DNA of 64,000 bases from Pseudomonas sp. Irchel 3E13. Its GTDB lineage: Bacteria; Pseudomonadota; Gammaproteobacteria; Pseudomonadales; Pseudomonadaceae. The position numbers and the translations under genes were made by a program. This document shows positions 25,346 to 33,722 of this stretch, piece after piece. Every line of letters begins with the position of its first letter. Positions within the stretch are counted from its first letter, which is position 1. The DNA is taken from contig NZ_FYDX01000004.1 in the NCBI RefSeq assembly GCF_900187455.1, positions 433,300-497,299 of the forward strand, in the 5' to 3' direction. The notes beneath the pieces were generated by a model. The model was not told the origin of the DNA. It did not search any database and saw only the letters and a program-made list of their open reading frames with translations.

Positions 25346-25987
25346 TCACCAGCGCAGCAAGCGCGGCCCGAGCAGCGCGCCCAGCACCGTCGGCAACAAC
25401 ATCCCCAACAGATACCAGAGCCCCCAGAACGGCACGCCCATTTCCGGGCAATGCAGGCAATAGACCAGCGTTGCCGTGGCGCCGGCCAGCAGGCCGCCGG
25501 CGGCACCCGCCTGGCGCAGGCGGGTCGGCGCCAGACCGCGCAGGGCCCAGAACACCGCGATGAAACTGGGTGCCGAGAGCAAGGCGATATTCAGCGGGCA
25601 GGTGCGCCAGGTGCGACCGAAGATCAGGTCGGCGCGGGCCTCGACCGGGGCACCGGCCAGGCTGATCGCAGCCCCCGCCCAGACCAGCACCAGTGGCAGG
25701 CCAAGCAACGCCCAGAGCGCGCCACCCTTGACGCCCGGGCGGGCCAGCCGCTGGGTCAAGCCGATGCCGAGCAGTGCCAGACTGCCGGGCAAGGCAACCT
25801 TGGCCCAGAACAGCGGCGTGCGCGCGACCTCGGCCAGGTCGCCGCGCACGCCGTAAATGGCGATGGTCAGCAGCAGCGCGCAAACCACACCGCCAAGCAG
25901 CGCAAGTCCCAGACGCCTCGCCAGCGCATGGCGGTCCACCGGTCCTTCAGCGGCGGCCAACAGGGCAATCAGTTCATCGGTCTTCAT
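25346..25987 (-). CDS. nrsF: NrsF-like (DUF1109) membrane anti-sigma factor
   Basis: A 213-residue protein with six predicted membrane segments after a short cytoplasmic N-terminus ([20 protein letters not shown]): about 27-48, 60-77, 90-110, 130-150, 160-180 and 190-208. Conserved cysteines include TCPLN and the C-x-x-C motif YCLHCPEMG near residue 180, consistent with metal or thiol sensing at the periplasmic face as described for NrsF proteins. It overlaps the sigma gene by 14 bases. In Caulobacter the homologous SigF/NrsF pair controls a bufferin-type operon, and here the divergent neighbours are bufferin genes. Confidence 0.85.
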   Translation of the reverse strand: MKTDELIALLAAAEGPVDRHALARRLGLALLGGVVCALLLTIAIYGVRGDLAEVARTPLFWAKVALPGSLALLGIGLTQRLARPGVKGGALWALLGLPLVLVWAGAAISLAGAPVEARADLIFGRTWRTCPLNIALLSAPSFIAVFWALRGLAPTRLRQAGAAGGLLAGATATLVYCLHCPEMGVPFWGLWYLLGMLLPTVLGALLGPRLLRW

Positions 25988-26561
25988 CGTCGCCTTTACC
26001 TCGAATCAGCTTGGCGAGAGCCTTGAGCCCTCGGTGTATGCCCACCTTGACCGCGGGACCGGAAAGCCCGGTCAGACGCGCGGTTTCCTCGACCGACAGG
26101 CCCTCCAGCTTGACGTGGACGATGGGCAGGCGCTGACGGTCCGGCAGTTGTCCGAGCAACTTGCCCAGGTCGCGACTGGCCTCGGCCGGCGCCTCATCGC
26201 TGGCGGCGAACAGGTCGCTGTCGTCGTCCAGCACGTCGTGCAGCGAATCACGCCGCGCGTGACCGCGAAAGTGATCGGCCAGCTTATAGCGGGCGATCGC
26301 TTGGACCCAGACGGTCAGCGGCTGTTGCGCCTGGTAGGTGTGGCGGGCGTTGTGTACCGCCAGCAGCACCTCCTGCAACAGGTCTTCGACCTCCGTCGGG
26401 CGCTGCGCCAGGCGCCGCCGCAAAAAGCCGCGCACATGCACCGCCAGTGCCGCGAGGAATTCGCGATAGGCCACGGCATCGCCCGCCAGCCCGTTCAGCA
26501 GCAGCGTCTGCAGCTGGGACTCGCGCTCGTCCAGCTCGTCCTGTGAGTTAGTTCGTTGCAT
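25974..26561 (-). CDS. sigF: ECF sigma factor, SigF-like (bufferin regulator)
   Basis: Up to 195 residues. Region 2: [41 protein letters not shown] and [18 protein letters not shown]. Region 4: [30 protein letters not shown] and [13 protein letters not shown]. It forms an operon with the NrsF-like anti-sigma gene and is divergent from the bufferin operon. An exact GTAACC-N16-CGAA promoter on the same strand (26577 to 26552) has its -10 element inside the first codons of this frame. Transcripts from that promoter would lack the ATG at 26561, so the true start may be a downstream non-ATG codon. Confidence 0.85.
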   Translation of the reverse strand: MQRTNSQDELDERESQLQTLLLNGLAGDAVAYREFLAALAVHVRGFLRRRLAQRPTEVEDLLQEVLLAVHNARHTYQAQQPLTVWVQAIARYKLADHFRGHARRDSLHDVLDDDSDLFAASDEAPAEASRDLGKLLGQLPDRQRLPIVHVKLEGLSVEETARLTGLSGPAVKVGIHRGLKALAKLIRGKGDDEDR

Positions 26562-26577
26562 TGGCCGCCAGGGTTAC
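26552..26577 (-). promoter_or_regulatory. SigF-type promoter for the sigma/nrsF operon
   Basis: GTAACC at 26577-26572, a 16-base spacer, then CGAA at 26555-26552. This is the consensus I recall for Caulobacter SigF, and the same motif faces the bufferin operon. It suggests autoregulation. The -10 element overlaps codons 3-4 of the annotated sigma frame. Confidence 0.65.
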
Positions 26578-26693
26578 ACCAGTGGGTTTCTTTTTTCATC
26601 GAAGCATCGCCGTCACCTGCGACGCAAGCGCGAGAAACAATTTCATCACTCCAGGGGCCACCGGAGAATGCTCAAAAATATTTTCAGGGTGCT

Positions 26694-26719
26694 GTAACCC
26701 GATCGGCCAGCGCGGCGAA
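26694..26719 (+). promoter_or_regulatory. SigF-type promoter for the bufferin operon
   Basis: GTAACC at 26694-26699, a 16-base spacer, then CGAA at 26716-26719, 54 bases before bufA. It is identical in both elements and spacing to the promoter facing the sigma gene. Confidence 0.75.
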
Positions 26720-26773
26720 TTACTCCATGAGCCGCCGGTAGATCACCACGGCACATCCCCTGGAGAAAGCACC

Positions 26774-27061
26774 ATGAACAACTTCACTCGCCTCACCGCC
26801 GCCCTCGCCCTCGCTTCGCTGGCAGGTGCCGCCATGGCCGATGACACCACCAGCAAAGCCGCCAGCGGCGCCGCCATGGAGAAGTGCTACGGCGTCGCGA
26901 TGGCCGGCAAGAACGATTGCAAGGCCGGTGCCGGCACCACCTGCGCCGGCAGTTCGAAAAAAGACTACGACGGCATGAGCTGGAAAAACGTCCCGGCCGG
27001 CACCTGCACCTCGATCAAGACGCCCACCGGCATGGGCTCGCTGACACCGACTCAGCACTAA
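26774..27061 (+). CDS. bufA1: Bufferin precursor, DUF2282 family (BufA1-like)
   Basis: A 95-residue exported peptide precursor. It has a Sec signal peptide (1-22, ending AMA-D) and four cysteines at 38, 49, 57 and 78 in the family pattern [22 protein letters not shown] and VPAGTC. In bufferins, cysteines of such precursors are modified by a DUF692 iron enzyme to copper-binding thiooxazole-type groups, and the product buffers copper in the periplasm. Here the partner genes follow directly. RBS GGAGA precedes the ATG. The SigF-type promoter at 26694 drives it. Confidence 0.92.
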   Translation: MNNFTRLTAALALASLAGAAMADDTTSKAASGAAMEKCYGVAMAGKNDCKAGAGTTCAGSSKKDYDGMSWKNVPAGTCTSIKTPTGMGSLTPTQH

Positions 27062-27077
27062 GCGCAGGCCACCGACC

Positions 27078-27911
27078 ATGAACGGGATCAACGCAATGGG
27101 CGCCGGACTCGGGCTCAAGGCCGAACACTACGCGCAAGCCCTGGCGTGCGAGGCTGAGGACCTGTGGTTCGAGGTCCATCCGGAAAACTACATGGTCGGT
27201 GGCCCACGCCTGGCGTGGCTGGAGCGGATCGCCGAACGGCATAAGCTCTCGCTGCACGGTGTTGCGCTGTCACTGGCAGCCGACGCCGAACCGGATGCGG
27301 CGCACCTGCGCCGCCTGCGGGCGTTGATCGACAGGGTCAGGCCGGCGCTGGTGTCGGAGCACCTGGCCTGGTCGACCTGGCGCGGCCAGTACCACCCAGA
27401 CCTGCTGCCGTTTCCACGCAGCGACGAAGCACTGCAACGCATCACCGACAATATTCTGCGCACCCAGGACGCCCTGGGACGCTGCATCGCCATTGAAAAC
27501 CCCAGCCATTACCTGCGCCTCGACGGCCACGACCGGGACGAAATCGACTTTCTCGGCGAACTGGTGCGGCGCACCGACTGCTCCTTGCTGCTGGACGTCA
27601 ACAACGTCCACGTCAGCGCACACAACCTCGGTTTCAGCGCGGCCGACTACCTCGCACGCTTTCCCGCCCAGGCCATCAGCGAATTGCACCTGGCCGGGCA
27701 CAGCGAGGACGACCAGGGCGCCCTGTTGATCGACTCCCATGACGCCGCCATCGCCGAGCCGGTCTGGGCCCTGTACCGGCAACTGATCCAGCGCATCGGG
27801 CCGCGCCCCACGCTGATCGAACGCGACGGCAATATCCCCGCGTTCAGCGAGCTGCTCGGCGAACGCGATATCGCCCAGGCCATCCTCGACCAGAACGGAG
27901 CCACACCATGA
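27078..27911 (+). CDS. bufB: DUF692 multinuclear iron oxidative enzyme (BufB, MNIO)
   Basis: A 277-residue TIM-barrel enzyme of the MbnB/TglH/BufB family, which modifies cysteines of peptide precursors using an iron cluster. Family motifs: GLGLKAEHYAQAL, FEVHPENYMVGG, LSLHGVALSLAADAEP, VSEHLAWS, AIENPSHYLRL, DVNNVHVSAHNLG, HLAGHSED and IERDGNIPAF. The histidine, aspartate and glutamate ligands expected for iron binding are present in these motifs. It lies 16 bases after the precursor and overlaps the partner gene by 4 bases. Confidence 0.93.
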   Translation: MNGINAMGAGLGLKAEHYAQALACEAEDLWFEVHPENYMVGGPRLAWLERIAERHKLSLHGVALSLAADAEPDAAHLRRLRALIDRVRPALVSEHLAWSTWRGQYHPDLLPFPRSDEALQRITDNILRTQDALGRCIAIENPSHYLRLDGHDRDEIDFLGELVRRTDCSLLLDVNNVHVSAHNLGFSAADYLARFPAQAISELHLAGHSEDDQGALLIDSHDAAIAEPVWALYRQLIQRIGPRPTLIERDGNIPAFSELLGERDIAQAILDQNGATP

Positions 27912-28663
27912 ACCTGACCCTCGGCCAGTTCCAGGATGCCTTCGTCGCCTCGCTCTATGGCAACCCCGCAGGGGAGTTGGCGGCACTCACCGAACAACCG
28001 GCCTTCGCGGTGTACCGCAATACCGTGCTGGCCGGCGCCGTCGACGCGCTGTGCGCCAACTTCCCCAGTGTCGAGCGGCTGGTCGGCTACGACTGGATGC
28101 ACGGCGCCGCAGCCGCCTATGCGCAACTCTCGCCGCCGGGCGATCCACGGCTGATCCGGTATGGTGCCGGCTTCCCGGACTTTCTCGATGAGCAGACCGG
28201 CGCTCAAGGTACGCCCTGGCTGGCGGACGTTGCGCGCCTGGACTTCGACTGGGCGGGAGCCTTCAGCGCGCCCGTCGACCCCAGCCTCGACCTCACCGAA
28301 CTGGCCGGCATGAGCGTCGCCGACCTTGCCCGCTGCCACCTGCGCCCCCGCCGCGGCGTGCGCTGGCGCTGGTTCCCGCTGCACCCGGTATTCAGCCTCT
28401 GGCGCCACAACAGAGAGGGCCTCGACTGGCCGCCCGCACAACCGTGGATCGCCGAAGGCGCGTTGCTGACGGGCGACGCCGACGGCGTAAGTCACCACCC
28501 GCTGGACGCCGGCGGCTGCGCCTTTCTCGATGCCTGCGCTGTCGGCCATGCCCTCGAACAGGCCGCATTGCTCGCGGAAAAAACCCAACCCGACCTGGAC
28601 TTCAACGACCTGCTTGGCCGGCTGCTCCAGGCCAGGGTCTTCCTGCCCCTCTCACTCGCCTGA
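27908..28663 (+). CDS. bufC: DUF2063 partner protein (BufC)
   Basis: A 251-residue protein with the N-terminal DUF2063 DNA-binding-like domain: LTLGQFQDAFVASLYGN, FAVYRNTVLAGAVDALCANF, PSVERLVG, FPDFLDEQ and LADVARLDFDWAGAF. In MNIO systems this partner binds the precursor and presents it to the iron enzyme. It starts inside the end of bufB (ATGA overlap), fitting a stable BufB-BufC complex. The C-terminal half (about 150-251) contains RGVRWRWFPLHPVFSLWR, a common segment in the family. Confidence 0.9.
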   Translation: MNLTLGQFQDAFVASLYGNPAGELAALTEQPAFAVYRNTVLAGAVDALCANFPSVERLVGYDWMHGAAAAYAQLSPPGDPRLIRYGAGFPDFLDEQTGAQGTPWLADVARLDFDWAGAFSAPVDPSLDLTELAGMSVADLARCHLRPRRGVRWRWFPLHPVFSLWRHNREGLDWPPAQPWIAEGALLTGDADGVSHHPLDAGGCAFLDACAVGHALEQAALLAEKTQPDLDFNDLLGRLLQARVFLPLSLA

Positions 28664-28672
28664 GGTTTCACC

Positions 28673-29140
28673 ATGGATATCACCCACCCCACCGCCACCA
28701 ACCGCTCGCTGCGCCAGCGCTGGAACCGCATCGCCGACCACCTGCAGCACCTGCTGGGCGATAGCGTGTTGTGCCTGGTGGCGCGATTGGGCATCGCCTC
28801 GATCTTCTTCCTCTCCGGCCGAACCAAGGTCGAAGGGTTCCTGAGCATCACCCCCAGCACCTACGAACTGTTCCAGAGCGACTACGCCCTGCCGCTGGTC
28901 TCGCCGTGGCTGGCGGCGCATCTGGCGACCTACGCGGAACACCTGTTCCCGCTGCTGCTGGTACTTGGCCTGTTCACCCGTCTGTCGGCATTGGCGCTGC
29001 TGGGCATGACTCTGGTGATCGAAATTTTCGTGTACCCCGATGCCTGGCCGGTGCATTTGTCCTGGGCGGGGTTGCTCCTGCTGCTGGTCGCCCGCGGCGC
29101 GGGAGCAGTTTCGCTGGACCGGTTGTTGCGCGTGCGCTGA
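28673..29140 (+). CDS. DoxX-family membrane protein (BufD-like)
   Basis: A 155-residue inner-membrane protein with four helices: about 33-50 ([18 protein letters not shown]), 75-95, 98-120 ([19 protein letters not shown]) and 125-145. The motif [13 protein letters not shown] is typical of DoxX. DoxX genes commonly end bufferin and related MNIO operons, and a redox or quinone-linked role is suspected. It lies ten bases after bufC and is the last gene of the operon. The next genes belong to a separate promoter at about 29160-29235. Confidence 0.88.
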   Translation: MDITHPTATNRSLRQRWNRIADHLQHLLGDSVLCLVARLGIASIFFLSGRTKVEGFLSITPSTYELFQSDYALPLVSPWLAAHLATYAEHLFPLLLVLGLFTRLSALALLGMTLVIEIFVYPDAWPVHLSWAGLLLLLVARGAGAVSLDRLLRVR

Positions 29141-29157
29141 GCAGCGCGCGAGAAAAA

Positions 29158-29182
29158 TTGTACAGGGAGTTTGACTTGTACA
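29158..29182. promoter_or_regulatory. Pair of TTGTACA sites, 18 bp apart (light-cluster promoter)
   Basis: TTGTACA at 29158-29164 and again at 29176-29182, giving an 18-bp period. A -35-like TTGACT (29171) and a -10-like TACTCT (29193) overlap. The sites are of the TGTACA type I recall for light-responsive MerR-family LitR/CarH regulators. Confidence 0.55.
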
Positions 29183-29209
29183 GTTTTAGTCATACTCTCT
29201 AGGCATACC

Positions 29210-29234
29210 TGTACAAGATTTGTATTTTGTACAA
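29210..29234. promoter_or_regulatory. Second pair of TGTACAA sites, 18 bp apart
   Basis: TGTACAAG begins at 29210 and TTGTACAAG at 29227. The GTAC cores at 29211 and 29229 are 18 bp apart, as in the first pair. They lie just before the ribosome site of the NTF2-like gene. Confidence 0.55.
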
Positions 29235-29253
29235 GATTGCCTCGGAGATGTGA

Positions 29254-29676
29254 ATGTCCAGCTACCTGCAATCCTTTGCCAACCGCTTTGCCACGCTGGA
29301 TGCGGGCAGCCTCTCGCGGCTGGATGAGTTGTACAGCGACACCATCGTGTTTCGCGATCCCCTGCGCGAAATCAACGGCCTGCCAGCACTGCGGGCCTAC
29401 TTCGACCAGCTCTACGCCAATGCGCAGGACATCCGCTACGACTTCCACGACCTGGACGAAGTCGGCCCCGGCCGCGGCTACCTGCGCTGGACCCTGCACT
29501 TTCGCCATCCGCGCCTGGAGGGCGGCAAGCTGATCAGCCTGGACGGTTGCAGCCACCTGCGCTGGACCGACCGGGTTCACTTTCACCGCGACTACTTCGA
29601 TGCCGGCGCCCTGCTCTACGAACACCTTCCAGTGATGGGCAGCCTGATCGGCTGGCTCAAGGGCCGGCTGGCATGA
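29254..29676 (+). CDS. NTF2/SnoaL-like protein
   Basis: A 140-residue cone-fold protein: YLQSFANRFATLDAGSLSRL, ELYSDTIVFRDPLREINGL, ALRAYFDQLYAN, DEVGPGRGYLRWTLHFRHPR and FHRDYFDAGALLYEHLPVMG. The F-R-D-P and Y-F-D signatures are typical of SnoaL-like ketosteroid-isomerase-fold proteins. It is the first gene of a seven-gene plus-strand block that has recurring partners (SDR, flavin amine oxidase, DUF1365, Cfa-like). It overlaps the SDR start by 4 bases. The reaction is unknown. Confidence 0.85.
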   Translation: MSSYLQSFANRFATLDAGSLSRLDELYSDTIVFRDPLREINGLPALRAYFDQLYANAQDIRYDFHDLDEVGPGRGYLRWTLHFRHPRLEGGKLISLDGCSHLRWTDRVHFHRDYFDAGALLYEHLPVMGSLIGWLKGRLA

Positions 29677-30425
29677 GCCGCTGCTGGCTGACCGGTGCCA
29701 GCAGCGGCATCGGCGCCGCGTTGGCGCTGCGCCTGCTGGAGCAAGGCCATCAGGTGGCGCTCGGCGGTCGCAATGCCGAGACGCTGGAGCCGCTGGCCCT
29801 GCGCTTCCCCGGCCAGGTGCTGCTGGCCACCGGCGATGTCAGCGACCCGCAGCAGGTCGCGGCCATCGTCACCGAGATCGAACAGGCCTGGGGCGCACTC
29901 GACCAGGTGATTCTCAACGCCGGCACCTGCGAGTACCTCGAACCCGGCCATTTCGATGCTGCCCTGGTGGAACGGGTACTGCACACCAACCTGCTGGGCG
30001 TCAGCCATTGCCTGCAGGCCGCGCTGCCGCTGCTGCGACGCGGGCAACAGCCGCATCTGGTGGTGACCGGCAGCTCGGTGACCTGGCTGGCCTTGCCGCG
30101 GGCTGGCGCGTATGGCGCGTCCAAGGCAGCGCTGCGCTACCTGATCGAGTCGCTGCGCATCGAGCTGATCGCCGAAGGCATCGACGTCACCCTGGTCAAT
30201 CCGGGCTTTGTCGACACCCCGCTGACCCAGCGCAACGACTTCCCCATGCCACAGATCTGGAGCGCCGAGCGTGCCGCGCGGCATATCGCCGAACGCTTGC
30301 CGCGGCGCCCGCTGGAAATCAATTTCCCGACCCTTTTCACCCTGGTGCTGCGTCTGCTCGGCGCACTGCCGGCCCGCTGGCGCCTGAAGCTGGGCCAGCG
30401 CCTGGCGCGCAACGAACAGGACTAG
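29673..30425 (+). CDS. Short-chain dehydrogenase/reductase
   Basis: A 250-residue classical SDR. The cofactor motif T-G-x3-G-x-G reads LTGASSGIGAALA (residues 6-18), NAG is at about 83-85, the catalytic Ser lies in TGSSVTWLALP, and the Y-x3-K motif is YGASKAALRYL at about 148. The C-terminal part has a short hydrophobic stretch (FPTLFTLVLRLLGALPARW) suggesting membrane attachment. ATG 29673 overlaps the previous stop. The partners suggest work on lipid or carotenoid-like hydrophobic substrates, but this is inference. Confidence 0.9.
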   Translation: MSRCWLTGASSGIGAALALRLLEQGHQVALGGRNAETLEPLALRFPGQVLLATGDVSDPQQVAAIVTEIEQAWGALDQVILNAGTCEYLEPGHFDAALVERVLHTNLLGVSHCLQAALPLLRRGQQPHLVVTGSSVTWLALPRAGAYGASKAALRYLIESLRIELIAEGIDVTLVNPGFVDTPLTQRNDFPMPQIWSAERAARHIAERLPRRPLEINFPTLFTLVLRLLGALPARWRLKLGQRLARNEQD

Positions 30426-30430
30426 AACCC

Positions 30431-31678
30431 ATGCGTATCGCCATCATCGGCAGCGGCATCGCCGGCCTGACCTGTGCCCACTTGCTGTCCCGGCGCCACG
30501 AAATCACGGTGTTCGAGGCCGCCGACTGGATCGGCGGCCACACCCACACCGTCGATGTGCAGTGGCAAGGCCAGCACTACGCGGTGGACACCGGTTTTAT
30601 CGTGTTCAACGACTGGACCTACCCCAATTTCATTCGCCTGCTCGATCACCTCGGCGTGGCTTCGCGGCCGACCGAGATGAGCTTCTCGGTGCACGATCCG
30701 CAAACCGGCCTCGAATACAACGGCCACGACCTCGACAGCCTGTTCGCCCAGCGGAGCAACCTGCTGTCGCCGGGTTTCTGGGGCATGCTGCGCGACATCC
30801 TGCGCTTCAACCGCCAGGTGCTGGCCGACCTCGACAGCGGACGGATCGACGCCGCCACCACCCTCGGCGACTACCTGCGGGCGCAGCGCTACGGCCAGCG
30901 CTTCATCGACCACTATGTCGTGCCCATGGGCTCGGCGATCTGGTCGATGTCGCGCGCCGACATGCTCGGTTTCCCTCTGCAATTCTTCGTGCGCTTCTGC
31001 CGCAACCACGGCCTGCTGTCGGTGAGCCAGCGCCCGCAGTGGCGGGTGATCGAGGGCGGCTCGCGCGGCTATATCGAGCCGCTGTGCCGGAGGTTCGCCG
31101 AGCGTATCCGGCTGAACTGCGCGGTAACCCGGGTCAGCCGCGACAAAGGCGGCGTGACCCTCACCAGCAGCAACGGACCCGAGCGTTTCGACAGCGTGGT
31201 GTTCGCCTGCCACAGCGACCAGGCGCTGGCGCTACTCGACGCGCCCAGTGGCGCCGAACGCGAAGTGCTCGGCGCCTTGCGCTACGCCAGCAACGAGGTC
31301 GTCCTGCACACCGATACGCGCCTGCTGCCACGGCGGCGCAAGGCCTGGGCCAGTTGGAATTATCGCCTCGGCGGCACGCAGCAGGCACCGGCCGCGCTGA
31401 CCTACGACATGAACATCCTGCAGGGCATCGAGGCGCCGGTGACCTTCTGCGTGAGCCTCAACCAGACCGCGCAAATAGACCCGGCGCAGATACTCGCGCG
31501 CTTCGACTACGCCCACCCGCAATACAGCCTCGCGGCCGTGGCGGCGCAAGCGCGTCACGCCGAATTACAGGGCCAGCAACACAGTTTTTACTGCGGCGCC
31601 TACTGGGCCAACGGCTTCCATGAGGACGGCGTGACCAGCGCACTGCGGGTCGCCGAACACTTCGGAGAACACCTGTGA
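30431..31678 (+). CDS. NAD(P)/FAD-dependent amine-oxidase-like flavoprotein
   Basis: A 415-residue flavoprotein. The Rossmann motif MRIAIIGSGIAGLTCAHLLS with FEAADWIGGHTHTV is of the amine oxidase/phytoene desaturase superfamily. Other family words: VDTGFIVFNDWTYPNFIRLL, WSMSRADMLGFPLQFFVRF and CHSDQALALL. The same protein type sits next to DUF1365 and Cfa-like genes in many proteobacteria and has been linked to fatty-acid modification under oxidative stress. It starts five bases after the SDR stop and overlaps the DUF1365 gene by 4 bases. Confidence 0.88.
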   Translation: MRIAIIGSGIAGLTCAHLLSRRHEITVFEAADWIGGHTHTVDVQWQGQHYAVDTGFIVFNDWTYPNFIRLLDHLGVASRPTEMSFSVHDPQTGLEYNGHDLDSLFAQRSNLLSPGFWGMLRDILRFNRQVLADLDSGRIDAATTLGDYLRAQRYGQRFIDHYVVPMGSAIWSMSRADMLGFPLQFFVRFCRNHGLLSVSQRPQWRVIEGGSRGYIEPLCRRFAERIRLNCAVTRVSRDKGGVTLTSSNGPERFDSVVFACHSDQALALLDAPSGAEREVLGALRYASNEVVLHTDTRLLPRRRKAWASWNYRLGGTQQAPAALTYDMNILQGIEAPVTFCVSLNQTAQIDPAQILARFDYAHPQYSLAAVAAQARHAELQGQQHSFYCGAYWANGFHEDGVTSALRVAEHFGEHL

Positions 31679-32487
31679 ACAGCTGCCTGTGTCACGGCTG
31701 GGTCAGCCATCGCCGCCTGACGCCGCGGGTGCATGCGTTTCGCTACCGGGTCGGCATGCTCTACGTCGATCTGGACGAACAACCGCAACTGCTCGGCCTG
31801 TCACGCTGGCTCGGCACCTCGCTGCTGGCGCCGTTGAGCTGGCGCGAGCGCGACTTCCTGCCCGCCCTGACCCGGCAAGGCCAGTCGCTGGCCGATGCTG
31901 CGCGCACCCTGGTCGGCCAGGCCACCGGCGAAACGCCCGAAGGCGCCGTGCACCTGCTGACCCAGCCGCGCAGTTGGGGGTTGTCGTTCAACCCGGTGAG
32001 TTTCTATTTCTGCCATGACCGCGACGGGCGCCTGGCGGCGATCCTGCTCGAAGTACGCAACACGCCGTGGCGCGAGCGCTTCCACTACGTGCTGCCGGTG
32101 CAGGCCGGGCGACCCCGGCAGTTCGCGGTGGCCAAGGCCTTTCATGTCTCGCCGTTCATGCCGCTGGACATGGATTACCGCCTGCGCTTTTTCCTCGATG
32201 CGCAGCACATTCGCATCCACATGGAAAACTGGCGCGAGGGTCACAAGGTGTTCCAGGCCGACCTCGCCCTCAGCCGCCAGGCACTCACGGCCACATCCCT
32301 GCGCCGCCATATCCTGGCGTTTCCGTGGATGAGCCTGCGCACGGTGACCTCGATCTACTGGCAGGCCCTGCGCCTGCTGTTCAAACGCACCCCACTGCAT
32401 GACCACCACGCCAGCCAGGACAGCCTGGGACTTGGCCGACACACCCGCGAGGAGTCCGAGCATGTCCATTCCCACCCTGACCGTTAG
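31675..32487 (+). CDS. DUF1365 family protein
   Basis: A 270-residue protein with the family signature LCHGWVSHRRLTPRVHAFRYRVGMLYVDLDE (given in two overlapping pieces, residues about 4-35: VSHRRLTPRVHAFRY, MLYVDLDE), then HLLTQPRSWGLSFNPVSFYFC, LLEVRNTPWRERFHYVL and KAFHVSPFMPLDMDYRL. The function of DUF1365 is not established. It is nearly always adjacent to the flavin amine oxidase and the Cfa-like gene, as here. It overlaps the next gene by 26 bases, so the two are tightly coupled. Confidence 0.9.
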   Translation: MNSCLCHGWVSHRRLTPRVHAFRYRVGMLYVDLDEQPQLLGLSRWLGTSLLAPLSWRERDFLPALTRQGQSLADAARTLVGQATGETPEGAVHLLTQPRSWGLSFNPVSFYFCHDRDGRLAAILLEVRNTPWRERFHYVLPVQAGRPRQFAVAKAFHVSPFMPLDMDYRLRFFLDAQHIRIHMENWREGHKVFQADLALSRQALTATSLRRHILAFPWMSLRTVTSIYWQALRLLFKRTPLHDHHASQDSLGLGRHTREESEHVHSHPDR

Positions 32488-33721
32488 CAAGTCCACCGGG
32501 TTGAGCCCGCTGCTCGGCAGCCTGGCCAGAACCGCGGTGCTCGCGCAACTGCGGCGCTTGCGCCAGGGTCACTTGCGCCTGACCTGCAATGACCGCCAAT
32601 GGACGTTCGGCGATGCCGACAGTCCATTGCAGGCCGAGGTCGAAATCACCGACGAGGCAGCCTGGAGCCTGGTCGCCAGCAACGGTTCGATCGGCGCCGG
32701 CGAGGCGTACATTCACGGCTACTGGCGCAGCCCTGACCTGGCGGCGCTGACCCGCCTGTTCGTCGCCAACCTGGAGGTCCTCGACGCCCTCGAAAGCGGT
32801 CTGGCGCGCCTCGGTCGCCCGGCGCTGCGCCTGCTGCACCGGCTCAACCGCAATAGCCGCAGCGGTTCGCGGCGCAATATCCTCGCCCATTACGACCTCG
32901 GCAATGCGCTGTTCGAACGCCTGCTCGACCCGACCATGATGTACTCGGCGGCGCAGTTCGAAAGCCCCGAACAAAGCCTTGAACAGGCGCAGTTGAACAA
33001 GCTCGACGGCATCTGCCGCAAGCTCGACCTGCAGGCCGATGAGCACCTGCTGGAAATCGGCACCGGCTGGGGCAGCCTGGCCATTCACGCGGCCACGCAC
33101 TATGGCTGCCGGGTCACCACCACCACGCTCTCCGACGCCCAATACCAACACACGCAGGACCGCGTGCGAGCGCTGGGCCTGGAGCAACGCATCACGGTGC
33201 TGCGCGAGGACTACCGCGACTTGCGCGGAAGCTTCGACAAGCTGGTGTCGATCGAGATGATCGAGGCAGTCGGCCATCGCTACCTGCCCGCCTATTTCCG
33301 CCAATGCGCCGCGCGCCTGAAGGAAAACGGCCTGATGCTGCTGCAGGTGATCACCATCCGCGACCAGCGCTACGCCCAGGCGCGGCGCTCGGTGGATTTC
33401 ATCCAGCGCTACATCTTTCCCGGCGGCGCCCTGCCCTCGCTGAGCGTGCTGCTGGACACCGCGAGCCGACAGACCGCGCTGAACCTGATCCACATGGAAG
33501 ACTTCGGCCAGGACTACGCACGTACCCTGCGGCACTGGCGCGACAACCTGAACCAGTCCCGGTCTGCGCTGCTGGAGCTGGGGTATGACGAAACCTTCCA
33601 GCGCCTGTGGGAGTTCTACCTGTGCTACTGCCAGGGCGGTTTCGAAGAGCGGGCAATTGGCGTCGCCCAGTTGCTGTGGGCCGGTCCGACTGCGCGGCGA
33701 GCGCCGCTGCCGGGCGCCTGA
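32462..33721 (+). CDS. Cyclopropane-fatty-acyl-phospholipid synthase-like methyltransferase
   Basis: A 419-residue S-adenosylmethionine-dependent methyltransferase. The N-terminal domain (1-120, FGDADSPLQAEVEI; GAGEAYIHGYWRSPDL) is followed by NILAHYDLGNALFERLLDP and MMYSAAQFE, the SAM motif LEIGTGWGSLAIHAA (about 196-210), ITVLREDYRDL, SIEMIEAVGHRYLPAYF and the Cfa signature SVDFIQRYIFPGGALPS. It acts on unsaturated membrane lipids. In LitR- or ChrR/SigE-type regulons such enzymes can be furan-fatty-acid methylases (UfaM), so the exact product here is open. Confidence 0.92.
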   Translation: MSIPTLTVSKSTGLSPLLGSLARTAVLAQLRRLRQGHLRLTCNDRQWTFGDADSPLQAEVEITDEAAWSLVASNGSIGAGEAYIHGYWRSPDLAALTRLFVANLEVLDALESGLARLGRPALRLLHRLNRNSRSGSRRNILAHYDLGNALFERLLDPTMMYSAAQFESPEQSLEQAQLNKLDGICRKLDLQADEHLLEIGTGWGSLAIHAATHYGCRVTTTTLSDAQYQHTQDRVRALGLEQRITVLREDYRDLRGSFDKLVSIEMIEAVGHRYLPAYFRQCAARLKENGLMLLQVITIRDQRYAQARRSVDFIQRYIFPGGALPSLSVLLDTASRQTALNLIHMEDFGQDYARTLRHWRDNLNQSRSALLELGYDETFQRLWEFYLCYCQGGFEERAIGVAQLLWAGPTARRAPLPGA

Positions 33722-33722
33722 G

